A DNA stretch of 9,608 nucleotides, taken from Burkholderiales bacterium. GTDB taxonomy: Bacteria; Pseudomonadota; Gammaproteobacteria; Burkholderiales; SHXO01. The stretch covers positions 1-9,608 of the forward strand of contig JAHCKU010000086.1 of NCBI GenBank assembly GCA_026125625.1. Direction: 5' to 3'. A program made the position numbers and the translations under genes. Shown piece by piece: positions 1 to 6,560 of the stretch; within the stretch, counting starts at the first letter, position 1; each line of letters begins with the position of its first letter. Below the pieces are notes generated by a model, which saw only the letters and a program-made list of their open reading frames with translations, was not told the origin of the DNA and did no database searches.

Positions 1-511
1 GCGGCAGACCGGCCGGCACGTGGGGCTTGGCGATGACGATGCCCTGCACGCCCCCGGTCCAGTCCTCGATCCCTTTGTACTTCAGCAGCTGCGGCATGGC
101 CACGGCGAGGGCGAAGGTCGCCAGCGCCAGATAGTGGCCCTGCAGGCGCAGCGCAGGCAGTCCGAACAGGAAGCCGAATACCAGACACACCACGCCGCCG
201 GCCGGAATGGTGAGCCAGTAGGGCATGCCGAGCTTCTGTATCAGAATGGCCGCGACGTAGGCGCCGATGGCATAGAAGGCGCCGTGCCCGAGCGAGATCT
301 GGCCGTTGTAGCCGGTGAGGATGTTCAGGCCCAGCAGGACGATGGCGTACACCAGCGCGACGGTGAACTGGAAGGTGCGGTAGCCACTGACCACGAAGGG
401 CAGCGCGCATAACAGGGCCAGCACCAGCAGTACGGCGAGTACGCCCCAGGCACGCCCGGGCGTGTGCGCCGGCATCACATGGCCTGCCTTGTCCTGCAGC
501 ACGCCGCTCAC
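1..511 (-). CDS. livM: LIV-type ABC transporter permease LivM (partial, C-terminus beyond the window)
   Basis: Inner-membrane permease subunit of a branched-chain-amino-acid-type (HAAT) ABC importer, expected to pair with LivH. About 170 N-terminal codons are present; the family is usually over 300 residues, so roughly half is missing past the left edge. Residues 24-42 form a first hydrophobic helix. Residues 61-79 carry the LivM hallmark GLNILTGYNGQISLGHGAF, followed by further hydrophobic segments and the family-typical LPALRLQGHYLALATFA stretch. Start choice: GTG at 511 has GGAGAG (522-517) five bases upstream, whereas an in-frame ATG at 475 lacks a good ribosome site. The gap to livH is 31 bases, so the two are co-transcribed. 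The family call is very secure; the transported substrate is unknown because LIV-type systems also import amides, urea and aromatic acids. Confidence 0.9.
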   Translation of the reverse strand, partial: MSGVLQDKAGHVMPAHTPGRAWGVLAVLLVLALLCALPFVVSGYRTFQFTVALVYAIVLLGLNILTGYNGQISLGHGAFYAIGAYVAAILIQKLGMPYWLTIPAGGVVCLVFGFLFGLPALRLQGHYLALATFALAVAMPQLLKYKGIEDWTGGVQGIVIAKPHVPAGLP

Positions 512-542
512 CCGCGCTCTCCGCGCACGCACCGGCGGGCCA

Positions 543-1412
543 TCATACGCGGCTCACGATGACGCGGCCGAACAGGCCGGAGGGCCGTACCAGCAGCACG
601 GCAATGATCACGATCAGGGCAACGGTGAGCTTGAGCTCGGTACCGATGACGAAAGCGCCCATCACGTTCTCCAGCACGCCCACCAGGAAACCGCCCACGA
701 CTGCACCGCCCGGACTGTCGATGCCGCCGAGCAGCGCGGCGGCAAAGGCGTACAGCAGCACGCCCGACATCATGGTCGGATCGAGATACACGATCGGCGC
801 GATCATCATGCCCGCCACCGCACCGATGGCAGCGGCCAAGCCCCAGCCCAGGGCCAGCATCCATCCCACCCGGATGCCCACCAGCCTGCTCGACACCGGA
901 TTCTGCGCCACCGCGCGCATCGCCAGGCCGAGCGGCGTGAACTGAAAGAATACGTACAGCAGGATCAACACCACCAGCGTCACGCCGATCGCGCCCAGCT
1001 CGTGCGCCGACATCAGACCGCCGAACACCGGCTCGGCCGGGAACGGACTGGGAAAGCTCTTGATGGTGTAGGTGTAGATCCAGCCGGCCACGCTGTTGAG
1101 GATCACCAGCAGGCCGATGAACACGATTATCACGGTCAGCACCGGCGCCTGCTCCACCGGGCGGATGAGGATGCGCTCGATCAGCATGCCGATGACGAAC
1201 GAGAGCAGGATCGTCAGCACGAACGCCAGCCACCAGCTCATGCCGGCGTTGATCATGGTCCAGGCGAGGTAGGTCGAGAACATCGCCATCTCGCCCTGCG
1301 CGAAATTGATGAAGTGCGTGGACTGGTAGATCATCACCAGCGCCAGCGCCAGACTGGCGTAGATGCCGCCGGTGGCGAGACCGGAAAGAACCTGGTGAAG
1401 AAACGCTTCCAT
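543..1412 (-). CDS. livH: LIV-type ABC transporter permease LivH
   Basis: Integral membrane permease of 289 residues, the normal LivH length. Hydrophobic segments lie at about 8-29, 61-78, 91-111, 140-158, 184-210, 216-245 and 262-275. Hallmarks seen are FINFAQGEM at 34-42, the cytoplasmic coupling region around RAVAQNPVSSRLVGI (166-180) that docks on the ATPases, the small-residue-rich AAALLGGIDSPGGAVVGG stretch (224-241), and the C-terminal RPSGLFG (276-282). The ATG at 1412 is preceded by GAGGA five bases upstream. It follows the amidase gene by 30 bases and precedes livM by 31, so it is part of the same operon. The unusual point is the amidase gene lying between the ATPase genes and this permease. 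Confidence 0.95.
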   Translation of the reverse strand: MEAFLHQVLSGLATGGIYASLALALVMIYQSTHFINFAQGEMAMFSTYLAWTMINAGMSWWLAFVLTILLSFVIGMLIERILIRPVEQAPVLTVIIVFIGLLVILNSVAGWIYTYTIKSFPSPFPAEPVFGGLMSAHELGAIGVTLVVLILLYVFFQFTPLGLAMRAVAQNPVSSRLVGIRVGWMLALGWGLAAAIGAVAGMMIAPIVYLDPTMMSGVLLYAFAAALLGGIDSPGGAVVGGFLVGVLENVMGAFVIGTELKLTVALIVIIAVLLVRPSGLFGRVIVSRV

Positions 1413-1442
1413 GCTATTCCTCGAAGTTGGATGCGACCGGCT

Positions 1443-2867
1443 TCACGCTGCCGGCCGCCGGTCGAACCAGGGCCGTGCCTGCTCCAGCTGCGCCGACACG
1501 CGCAGCAGCGTGGCCTCCTCGCCGTAGCGTGCCACCAGCTGCACGCCGATCGGCAATCCGTCCGTGCTCCAGTGCAGCGGCAGCGAGGCGGCCGGATTAC
1601 CGGCGATGTTGACGATGGCGGTGAAGGCAGTGAATTGTGCGACTTCGCGCCCGTACGTCTCGAGGTCGTCGGTCATCATGCTGAACACGCCGAGCTTCTG
1701 CGGCGGCCTGGGCAGCGTCGGACTGAGGAGCAGATCGAAGCGCTCGAACAATTGTGCGTACTGGCGCCCGCTGCGATGCACCGCCAGCACCGCACGCGCG
1801 TAGTCGGCTGCGCTGGCCCGGCCACCGGCCTCGAACATGGCCCAGGTCACGCGCTCGAGATCCTCGGGCGAGGGCTGACGGCCGATCCTCGCCGCATGCG
1901 CCTCGATCGCGGCGCGCACGTTGCCGGCGATGATGATGCGAAACGCCGGTCCGAAGCCCTCCTGCACCACGCCGAGATCGACTTCCTCGACGCGATGTCC
2001 CAGCTCGCCCAGCACGTTGGCCGTATCCGCGGCCGCGCGCTCGCACTCGGCATGCACGCGCTCGCCCGAAGGCAGGCGCAGGCACATGCCCACGCGCAAG
2101 GGCGCCTGCCGCGCCTCGAGCACTTGCGTATAAGGCTGCACCGGCGGCGGCGCAAAGTACGGCGCGCCGAGGTCGGGGCCACAGGTGGCATCGAGCAGTG
2201 CGGCGCTGTCGCGCACGCTGCGCGACACCACGTGCTCGGTGGACATGCCGGACCAGCCCTCGCCGCGATCGGGCCCCATCGGATTGCGCCCGCGCGTGGG
2301 CTTCAGGCCGTACAGACCACAGCATGAAGCCGGAATACGGATCGATCCGCCGCCGTCGATCGCATGCGCCACGGGAACGATGCCTGCAGCCACGGCGGCC
2401 GCCGCGCCGCCGCTCGATCCGCCGGCCATGTATGCGAGATTCCAGGGATTGCGCGCAGGCCCGAACAGCACCGGCTCGGTGGTGACCGTCAGGCCGAACT
2501 CGGGCGTATTGGTCTTGCCGAAGATCACCAGGCCGGCGCGCTTGTAGCGCGCGATCAGCTCGCTGTCGTGGTCGGCCCGGTTGTGCGCGAAGAAGCGCGA
2601 GCCGTTGCTGGTGACCGTCCCCGCGAGCAGGGTGTTGAGATCCTTGAGCAGGAACGGCACCCCGCGCAACGGCCCTTGCGGCAGGCCGGCGGCGATGGCC
2701 GCGCGCGCGTCTTCATCCAGGCGCGTGGTCACGGCATTGACCTGCGCATTGGCTGCATCGCAGGAAGCGATCGCAGCTTCCAGCAGCTCTTCGGGAGAGA
2801 CCTCGCCGCGTGCGACCAGCGCAGCCAGGCTCGATGCATCGTGACGCTGGTAGTCGATGGTGTGCAT
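1443..2867 (-). CDS. Amidase-signature family hydrolase embedded in the liv operon
   Basis: Ser-cisSer-Lys amidase, 474 residues from ATG 2867, the normal length for the family, which hydrolyses carboxamides to acid and ammonia or amine. No signal peptide is seen, so it is probably cytoplasmic. The triad is visible: Lys75 in FLLKDLN, the cis-Ser at about 151 in GGSSGG, and the nucleophile Ser175 in DGGGSIRIPAS. The 24-residue spacing between the two serines fits the family. Start choice: an in-frame TTG at 2882 overlaps the livF stop but lacks a ribosome site; ATG 2867 has a purine-rich GGGAAGA upstream and leaves an 11-base gap to livF. It is not obviously GatA, since no gatB or gatC is nearby. 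The position inside a transporter operon suggests it acts on the imported compound or a product of it. Substrate unknown. Confidence 0.9.
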   Translation of the reverse strand: MHTIDYQRHDASSLAALVARGEVSPEELLEAAIASCDAANAQVNAVTTRLDEDARAAIAAGLPQGPLRGVPFLLKDLNTLLAGTVTSNGSRFFAHNRADHDSELIARYKRAGLVIFGKTNTPEFGLTVTTEPVLFGPARNPWNLAYMAGGSSGGAAAAVAAGIVPVAHAIDGGGSIRIPASCCGLYGLKPTRGRNPMGPDRGEGWSGMSTEHVVSRSVRDSAALLDATCGPDLGAPYFAPPPVQPYTQVLEARQAPLRVGMCLRLPSGERVHAECERAAADTANVLGELGHRVEEVDLGVVQEGFGPAFRIIIAGNVRAAIEAHAARIGRQPSPEDLERVTWAMFEAGGRASAADYARAVLAVHRSGRQYAQLFERFDLLLSPTLPRPPQKLGVFSMMTDDLETYGREVAQFTAFTAIVNIAGNPAASLPLHWSTDGLPIGVQLVARYGEEATLLRVSAQLEQARPWFDRRPAA

Positions 2868-2878
2868 GTTCTTCCCGC

Positions 2879-3595
2879 TCAATATCCCAGATAGGATTTG
2901 CGCACCGCTTCGTTGCGCCCGACCTCGTCCGCGCGTCCGCCCAGCACCACCCGGCCGGTTTCCAGCAGGTAGGCATGATCGGCCACTTCCAGCGCCAGGC
3001 TGGCGTTCTGCTCCACCAGCAGAATGCCCACCTGCTGTTCCTGCCGGATGCGCTGCATGATGCGGAAAATTTCCTGCACCACCAGCGGCGCCAGGCCGAA
3101 GCTTGGTTCATCCAGCAGCAGCAGGCGCGGTCGCAGCATCAGCGCGCGTGCGATGGCGAGCATCTGCTGCTCCCCGCCCGACAAGGTTCCCGCCTGCTGG
3201 GCGCGGCGCTCCTCGAGGCGCGGGAAGTAGGTGTAACAGCGCTCCAGATCCCCGGCCACGTCTGCGCGGTCACGCCGGGTGTACGCACCCAGGCGCAGAT
3301 TTTCCTCGGTGGTCAGGTGCAGGAAGGTGCCACGTCCGTCCGGCACGTGCGCCACACCGCGGCGCACGATGTCTTCCGTGCTGCGTCCGGCGATCTGCGC
3401 ACCGGCCAGGACCACGCTGCCGGCCGCCTTGACCATGCCGCACACCGCCCGCAAGGTGGTGGTCTTGCCTGCACCATTGGCACCCAGCAGTGCGGTGATG
3501 CCGCCATCCTGCACCGCGAACGAGATGCCATGCAGCACGCTGAACGCACCGTAGCCCGCCTGAAGCCGAGAGACTTCCAGCAGCGCAGCCATCAT
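2879..3595 (-). CDS. livF: LIV-type ABC transporter ATPase LivF
   Basis: Cytoplasmic nucleotide-binding subunit, one of the two ATPases driving the importer. From ATG 3595 it has 238 residues, the usual LivF length. Walker A GANGAGKT lies at 38-45, the ABC signature LSGGEQQ at 138-144, Walker B LLLLDEPS at 158-165, and the LivF-style switch segment LLVEQNASLALE follows. HVPDGRGTF (83-91) corresponds to the LivF region usually reading VPEGR. Start choice: the frame stays open upstream, with ATG 3643 (GAAGAGG five bases before it) and GTG 3664. These would add 16 or 23 residues that do not resemble the family, so ATG 3595 (or the adjacent ATG 3592) is preferred on length and homology. The stop lies 11 bases before the amidase ATG. 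Function is certain; the start is moderately certain. Confidence 0.93.
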   Translation of the reverse strand: MMAALLEVSRLQAGYGAFSVLHGISFAVQDGGITALLGANGAGKTTTLRAVCGMVKAAGSVVLAGAQIAGRSTEDIVRRGVAHVPDGRGTFLHLTTEENLRLGAYTRRDRADVAGDLERCYTYFPRLEERRAQQAGTLSGGEQQMLAIARALMLRPRLLLLDEPSFGLAPLVVQEIFRIMQRIRQEQQVGILLVEQNASLALEVADHAYLLETGRVVLGGRADEVGRNEAVRKSYLGY

Positions 3596-3656
3596 CCGCC
3601 CCCGCGCAGGAATGGCGAGGCACCCGCGTACGGATGCGTCCATGCAGGCCTCTTCA

Positions 3657-4454
3657 TCACGCACCTCCGCCGAGATAGGCGCGGATGACTTCCGCGTCCT
3701 GCTGCACCGCGTCTGGCGTACCGTCTGCGATCTTCCGGCCGAAATCCAGGGCTACGACCTTGTCCGAAGTGCGCATGACCAGATTCATGTGATGCTCGAC
3801 CAGCAGCACGGTGATGCGCAGCGCATCGCGTATGCGCCGGATCACGCCCATCAACCCTTCCACCTCCTCGTGGTTCAAGCCGGCAGCGGGCTCGTCCAGC
3901 AGCAGCAGCCGGGGCGCGCGGGCCAGCGCGCGCGACAGCTCCACACGGTTCTGGATACCGAAGGGCAGATCCGCCACGGGGCGTGTGGCGTAGGCATCGA
4001 GCCCGACCAGGTTCATCAGCTCGTCGGCGCGCTGCCGGACGCGCTGCTCCTCGTGCCGTGCGCCCGGCAGGCGCAATGCGCAAGCGAGAAAGCCGCCGTG
4101 ACTGCGCGCATGCGCACCAAGCATGACGTTCTCACGAACCGTCAATGTGCGAAACAGCGCCAGATTCTGAAAGGTGCGGCCGATTCCGGCGCTGGCAATG
4201 CCGTGCCGTGGCACCTGCTCCAGTGCACGACCGTCGAACAGGATCGTGCCCTCCTGATACGGATACAGGCGCGAGAGACAGTTGAAGAAGGTGGTCTTGC
4301 CGGCGCCGTTGGGACCGATCAGGCCGCAGATCTGCCCGCCGTCGACATCGAACGAGACATGATCGAGCGCGACGATGCCGCCGAAACGCACGGTGAGATC
4401 GGTCACGCGCAGCAGCGGCGGATTCGCGCCCGCTGCACCAGCACTACCCTGCAA
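3657..4454 (-). CDS. livG: LIV-type ABC transporter ATPase LivG
   Basis: Second cytoplasmic ATPase of the importer and first gene of the minus-strand operon. From TTG 4454 it has 265 residues. Walker A GPNGAGKT is at 47-54, the Q-loop region GIGRTFQNLALF at about 90-101, a LivG-type degenerate signature LPFGIQNRVELSRAL at 163-177, Walker B LLLLDEP at 183-189, and the switch His in VEHHM at about 221. Start choice: TTG 4454 has GGGGAG (4466-4461) six bases upstream, and the LivG-typical LLRVTDLTVRFGG begins soon after. An in-frame ATG at 4520 would add 22 residues rich in Arg and Ser but shows no ribosome site. The family call is certain; the start remains a choice between these two. Confidence 0.92.
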   Translation of the reverse strand: MQGSAGAAGANPPLLRVTDLTVRFGGIVALDHVSFDVDGGQICGLIGPNGAGKTTFFNCLSRLYPYQEGTILFDGRALEQVPRHGIASAGIGRTFQNLALFRTLTVRENVMLGAHARSHGGFLACALRLPGARHEEQRVRQRADELMNLVGLDAYATRPVADLPFGIQNRVELSRALARAPRLLLLDEPAAGLNHEEVEGLMGVIRRIRDALRITVLLVEHHMNLVMRTSDKVVALDFGRKIADGTPDAVQQDAEVIRAYLGGGA

Positions 4455-4460
4455 AATCTT

Positions 4461-4466
4461 CTCCCC
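4461..4466 (-). promoter_or_regulatory. Shine-Dalgarno site deciding the livG TTG start
   Basis: GGGGAG on the minus strand lies six bases before TTG 4454. It is the best ribosome site near the 5' end of livG and favours the TTG over the unsupported ATG at 4520. Confidence 0.5.
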
Positions 4467-4553
4467 TGAATCGAACGGCCGCGTCCGGTGGCGGCCTCGA
4501 ACGGCGGTCGATACTGACATACTTGGCCGGGCGACGTAAAGAAAGCGTCCGGC

Positions 4554-4579
4554 GCAGGAATGCGCGTTGCCATTCCTGC
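4554..4579. promoter_or_regulatory. Perfect 9-bp inverted repeat, candidate operator in the divergent control region
   Basis: GCAGGAATG (4554-4562) and CATTCCTGC (4571-4579) are exact reverse complements separated by eight bases. The half-site centres are about 17 bp apart, suiting a dimeric helix-turn-helix regulator. The right half overlaps the candidate -35 box of the plus-strand promoter, so a bound protein could block or position RNA polymerase. The two divergent units could both be controlled from here. The repeat is seen directly; its role is inferred, and no regulator gene is in the window. Confidence 0.45.
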
Positions 4580-4595
4580 TGCATCATCCGAGAAT
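4567..4595 (+). promoter_or_regulatory. Candidate sigma-70 promoter for the ligase/deacylase unit
   Basis: TTGCCA (4567-4572, five of six to consensus) and GAGAAT (4590-4595, four of six) are separated by 17 bases. Transcription would begin near 4602 and give a leader of about 80 bases before the TTG start at 4684. The -10 match is modest. The overlap with the inverted repeat at 4554-4579 adds some support. Confidence 0.3.
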
Positions 4596-4671
4596 AGACG
4601 GCGGGGGATGTGGCGCCAATGCGAACGACGATAACGCGCCGCAACATGATGATATGCCGCGACCGAAACGG

Positions 4672-4676
4672 GGAGG
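4672..4676 (+). promoter_or_regulatory. Strong Shine-Dalgarno site deciding the TTG start of the first ligase
   Basis: GGAGG, within GGGAGGAG (4671-4678), lies seven bases before TTG 4684. It is the strongest ribosome site in the window. Upstream in-frame candidates (TTG 4567, ATG 4654) have none. Confidence 0.6.
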
Positions 4677-4683
4677 AGACGAC

Positions 4684-6378
4684 TTGGCACCCATCGATCA
4701 GACGCGGGAGCCGCGGCACTATGTGCATTGGCCGCCGGGCCTGCCCAGGAACCTGCCGTTTCCTCATACCAGCGTGTTCGACAACCTGCGCGTGAGCGCG
4801 ACGCGCTATCCGGACAAGGCGCTGGCGTTGTTCTACGACTCGCCGCTGACCTATGGCCGCGCGCTGCGGGAAGCGCAGGCGCTGGCCGGCTACCTGCAGC
4901 AGCACTGCGGAATCCGGCGCGGTGATCGCGTGCTGCTGTTCATGCAGAACAGTCCGCAATTCATCATCGGCTTCTATGCCATCCTGCGGGCGGATGCGAT
5001 GGTGGTGCCGGTCAATCCCATGAATCTGACCGAGGAGCTGCGCCACTACGTCGAGGACAGCGATGCGCGCGTCGCCTTGTGCGGGCAGGAATTGTATGCA
5101 CAGCTGCGGCCGCTGCTGGGGCACGGCCTCGATCACGTCGTGGTCGCCACCTACGGCGAATACGTGACACAGCCGACCGATCTGAATCTGCCGGACAGTG
5201 TGTGCGCGACACGCGAGCCGCTGGAGGACAACGGCGCGGTCGCCTGGGCCGATGCCTTGCAGGCCGGACTGCAACCCGGCCCGCATCAGGCCGGGCCGGA
5301 CGACCTGTGTGTCATGCCCTACACCTCGGGCACCACCGGACGGCCCAAGGGATGCATCCATACTCACGCCACGGTGATGAGCACCATCGTCATCATGACC
5401 CACTGGGGCGGCAGCCATCAGGATGCGAGGGTGCTGTGCACGCTGCCGCTGTTCCACGTCACCGGCATGCAGGGCAGCATGAACGCGCCGATCTACAGCG
5501 GCGCCACTGTGGTGCTGATGACACGCTGGGACCGCCGCACCGCGCTGCAGCTGATCGAGCGCCATCGCGTGGACAACTGGACCAACATCTCCACCATGGC
5601 GATCGACTTTCTCGCCAATCCCGAGCTCGCCCGCCACGATCTGTCCAGCCTGCGCCGCATCGGCGGCGGCGGTGCGGCCATGCCGGAAGCGGTCGCGCGG
5701 CGCCTCAAGGCGCTGACCGGCCTCGACTACATCGAGGGCTACGGCTTGTCGGAAACCATCGCCCCGACGCACATCAACCCGGATCATCGGCCGAAGAAGC
5801 AGTGCCTGGGCATTCCCGTCTGCAACACTGCAGCGTGCGTGATCGACCCCGATACCCTGCGGGTACTCGGTCCCGATGCGACGGGCGAGATCGTGTGCAG
5901 CGGGCCGCAGATCTTCAAGGGCTACTGGAAGAACCCGCAGGCCACCCGTGACTGCTTCATCGAGCTGGAGGGCAGGCGTTTCTTTCGCACCGGCGACCTC
6001 GGCCGCTACGATGAAGACGGCTACTTCTTCATCGTCGACCGGGTCAAGCGCATGATCAATGCGTCCGGCTACAAGGTCTGGCCGGCGGAGGTGGAAGCGA
6101 TCATGTACGGCCATCCGGAGGTGCAGGAAGCGTGCGTGATCGGAAAGCACGACGCGCATCGCGGCGAAACGGTGAAGGCGCTGGTGGTGTTGAAAGCCGA
6201 AAGCCGCGGCAAGGTGTCTCCCGAGGAGATCATCGGCTGGTGCCGCAGCCACATGGCCGCATACAAGATCCCGCGCGTGGTGGAGTTCGTCGATGCGCTG
6301 CCGAAGACGGCCACCGGCAAGATCCAGGGGCGCGTGCTGCAGGAACAGGAGAACGCGCGCACGGATTGCATGGAATGA
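4684..6378 (+). CDS. AMP-forming acyl-CoA ligase (long-chain fatty-acid-CoA ligase-like), first copy
   Basis: Member of the ANL adenylate-forming superfamily: it activates a carboxylic acid with ATP and joins it to CoA in the cytoplasm. From TTG 4684 it has 564 residues, normal for the family. Motifs in order: P-loop YTSGTTGRPKG 213-223, A5 YGLSE 353-357, RTGDLGRYDEDGYF from 435, hinge RVKRMINASGYKVWPAE from 453, and catalytic Lys546 in PKTATGK. Start choice: the TTG has a near-perfect ribosome site (GGAGG, seven bases). An upstream ATG at 4654 lacks one, and the sequence before 4684 does not resemble the family. The protein resembles fatty-acyl-CoA ligases of Burkholderiales, but acyl specificity (fatty, aromatic or other) cannot be read from motifs. 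It is a tandem paralogue of the next gene and is transcribed away from livG. Confidence 0.9.
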   Translation: MAPIDQTREPRHYVHWPPGLPRNLPFPHTSVFDNLRVSATRYPDKALALFYDSPLTYGRALREAQALAGYLQQHCGIRRGDRVLLFMQNSPQFIIGFYAILRADAMVVPVNPMNLTEELRHYVEDSDARVALCGQELYAQLRPLLGHGLDHVVVATYGEYVTQPTDLNLPDSVCATREPLEDNGAVAWADALQAGLQPGPHQAGPDDLCVMPYTSGTTGRPKGCIHTHATVMSTIVIMTHWGGSHQDARVLCTLPLFHVTGMQGSMNAPIYSGATVVLMTRWDRRTALQLIERHRVDNWTNISTMAIDFLANPELARHDLSSLRRIGGGGAAMPEAVARRLKALTGLDYIEGYGLSETIAPTHINPDHRPKKQCLGIPVCNTAACVIDPDTLRVLGPDATGEIVCSGPQIFKGYWKNPQATRDCFIELEGRRFFRTGDLGRYDEDGYFFIVDRVKRMINASGYKVWPAEVEAIMYGHPEVQEACVIGKHDAHRGETVKALVVLKAESRGKVSPEEIIGWCRSHMAAYKIPRVVEFVDALPKTATGKIQGRVLQEQENARTDCME

Positions 6379-6560
6379 AGTCGCCGCATCGACGCAGCGT
6401 GCCCGCGACTTGTCGCCCTGGTGGGGCGTGAACATGCCATGCGCCCTGGCTGCGCCGGCATCACGGGAGAAGGGTGAGAAACTCCATAGCCTCGCTCTTG
6501 TGGAAAACGCGCCCCATCGCGTACTCTGACGTTCATCATTTCAAACGAGCAGCAATCGCA
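6379..6560 (+). other. Spacer between the two ligase genes
   Basis: This is 182 bases without a convincing gene. A short stem CGCCC/GGGCG (6414-6428, five-base loop) follows the first ligase without a T tract, so it is at best a weak structure. A poor promoter-like pair, TTGTGG and TACTCT 18 bases apart, lies just upstream of 6530. GTG 6474 opens the second ligase frame early and has GGGAG close before it, but the 29 residues it would add do not resemble the family. Confidence 0.3.

Noticed and set aside
462..2327. Long plus-strand open frame opposite livH and the amidase
   Set aside because: It is rich in His, Arg, Gln and Ala without domains and runs antisense to two well-recognised genes, as expected from GC-rich codon bias.
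1443..2867. GatA subunit of the tRNA amidotransferase
   Set aside because: No gatB or gatC lies nearby, and the gene sits inside a transporter operon. A stand-alone amidase is the simpler reading.
4521..4560. Sigma-70 promoter for livG on the minus strand
   Set aside because: The best pair, TTTACG and CAGTAT 18 bases apart, matches consensus at only four and three positions, so it was not listed.
4444..6435. 663-codon minus-strand open frame opposite the first ligase
   Set aside because: It mirrors the ligase codons, has no motif, and the plus-strand frame holds a complete set of ANL motifs.
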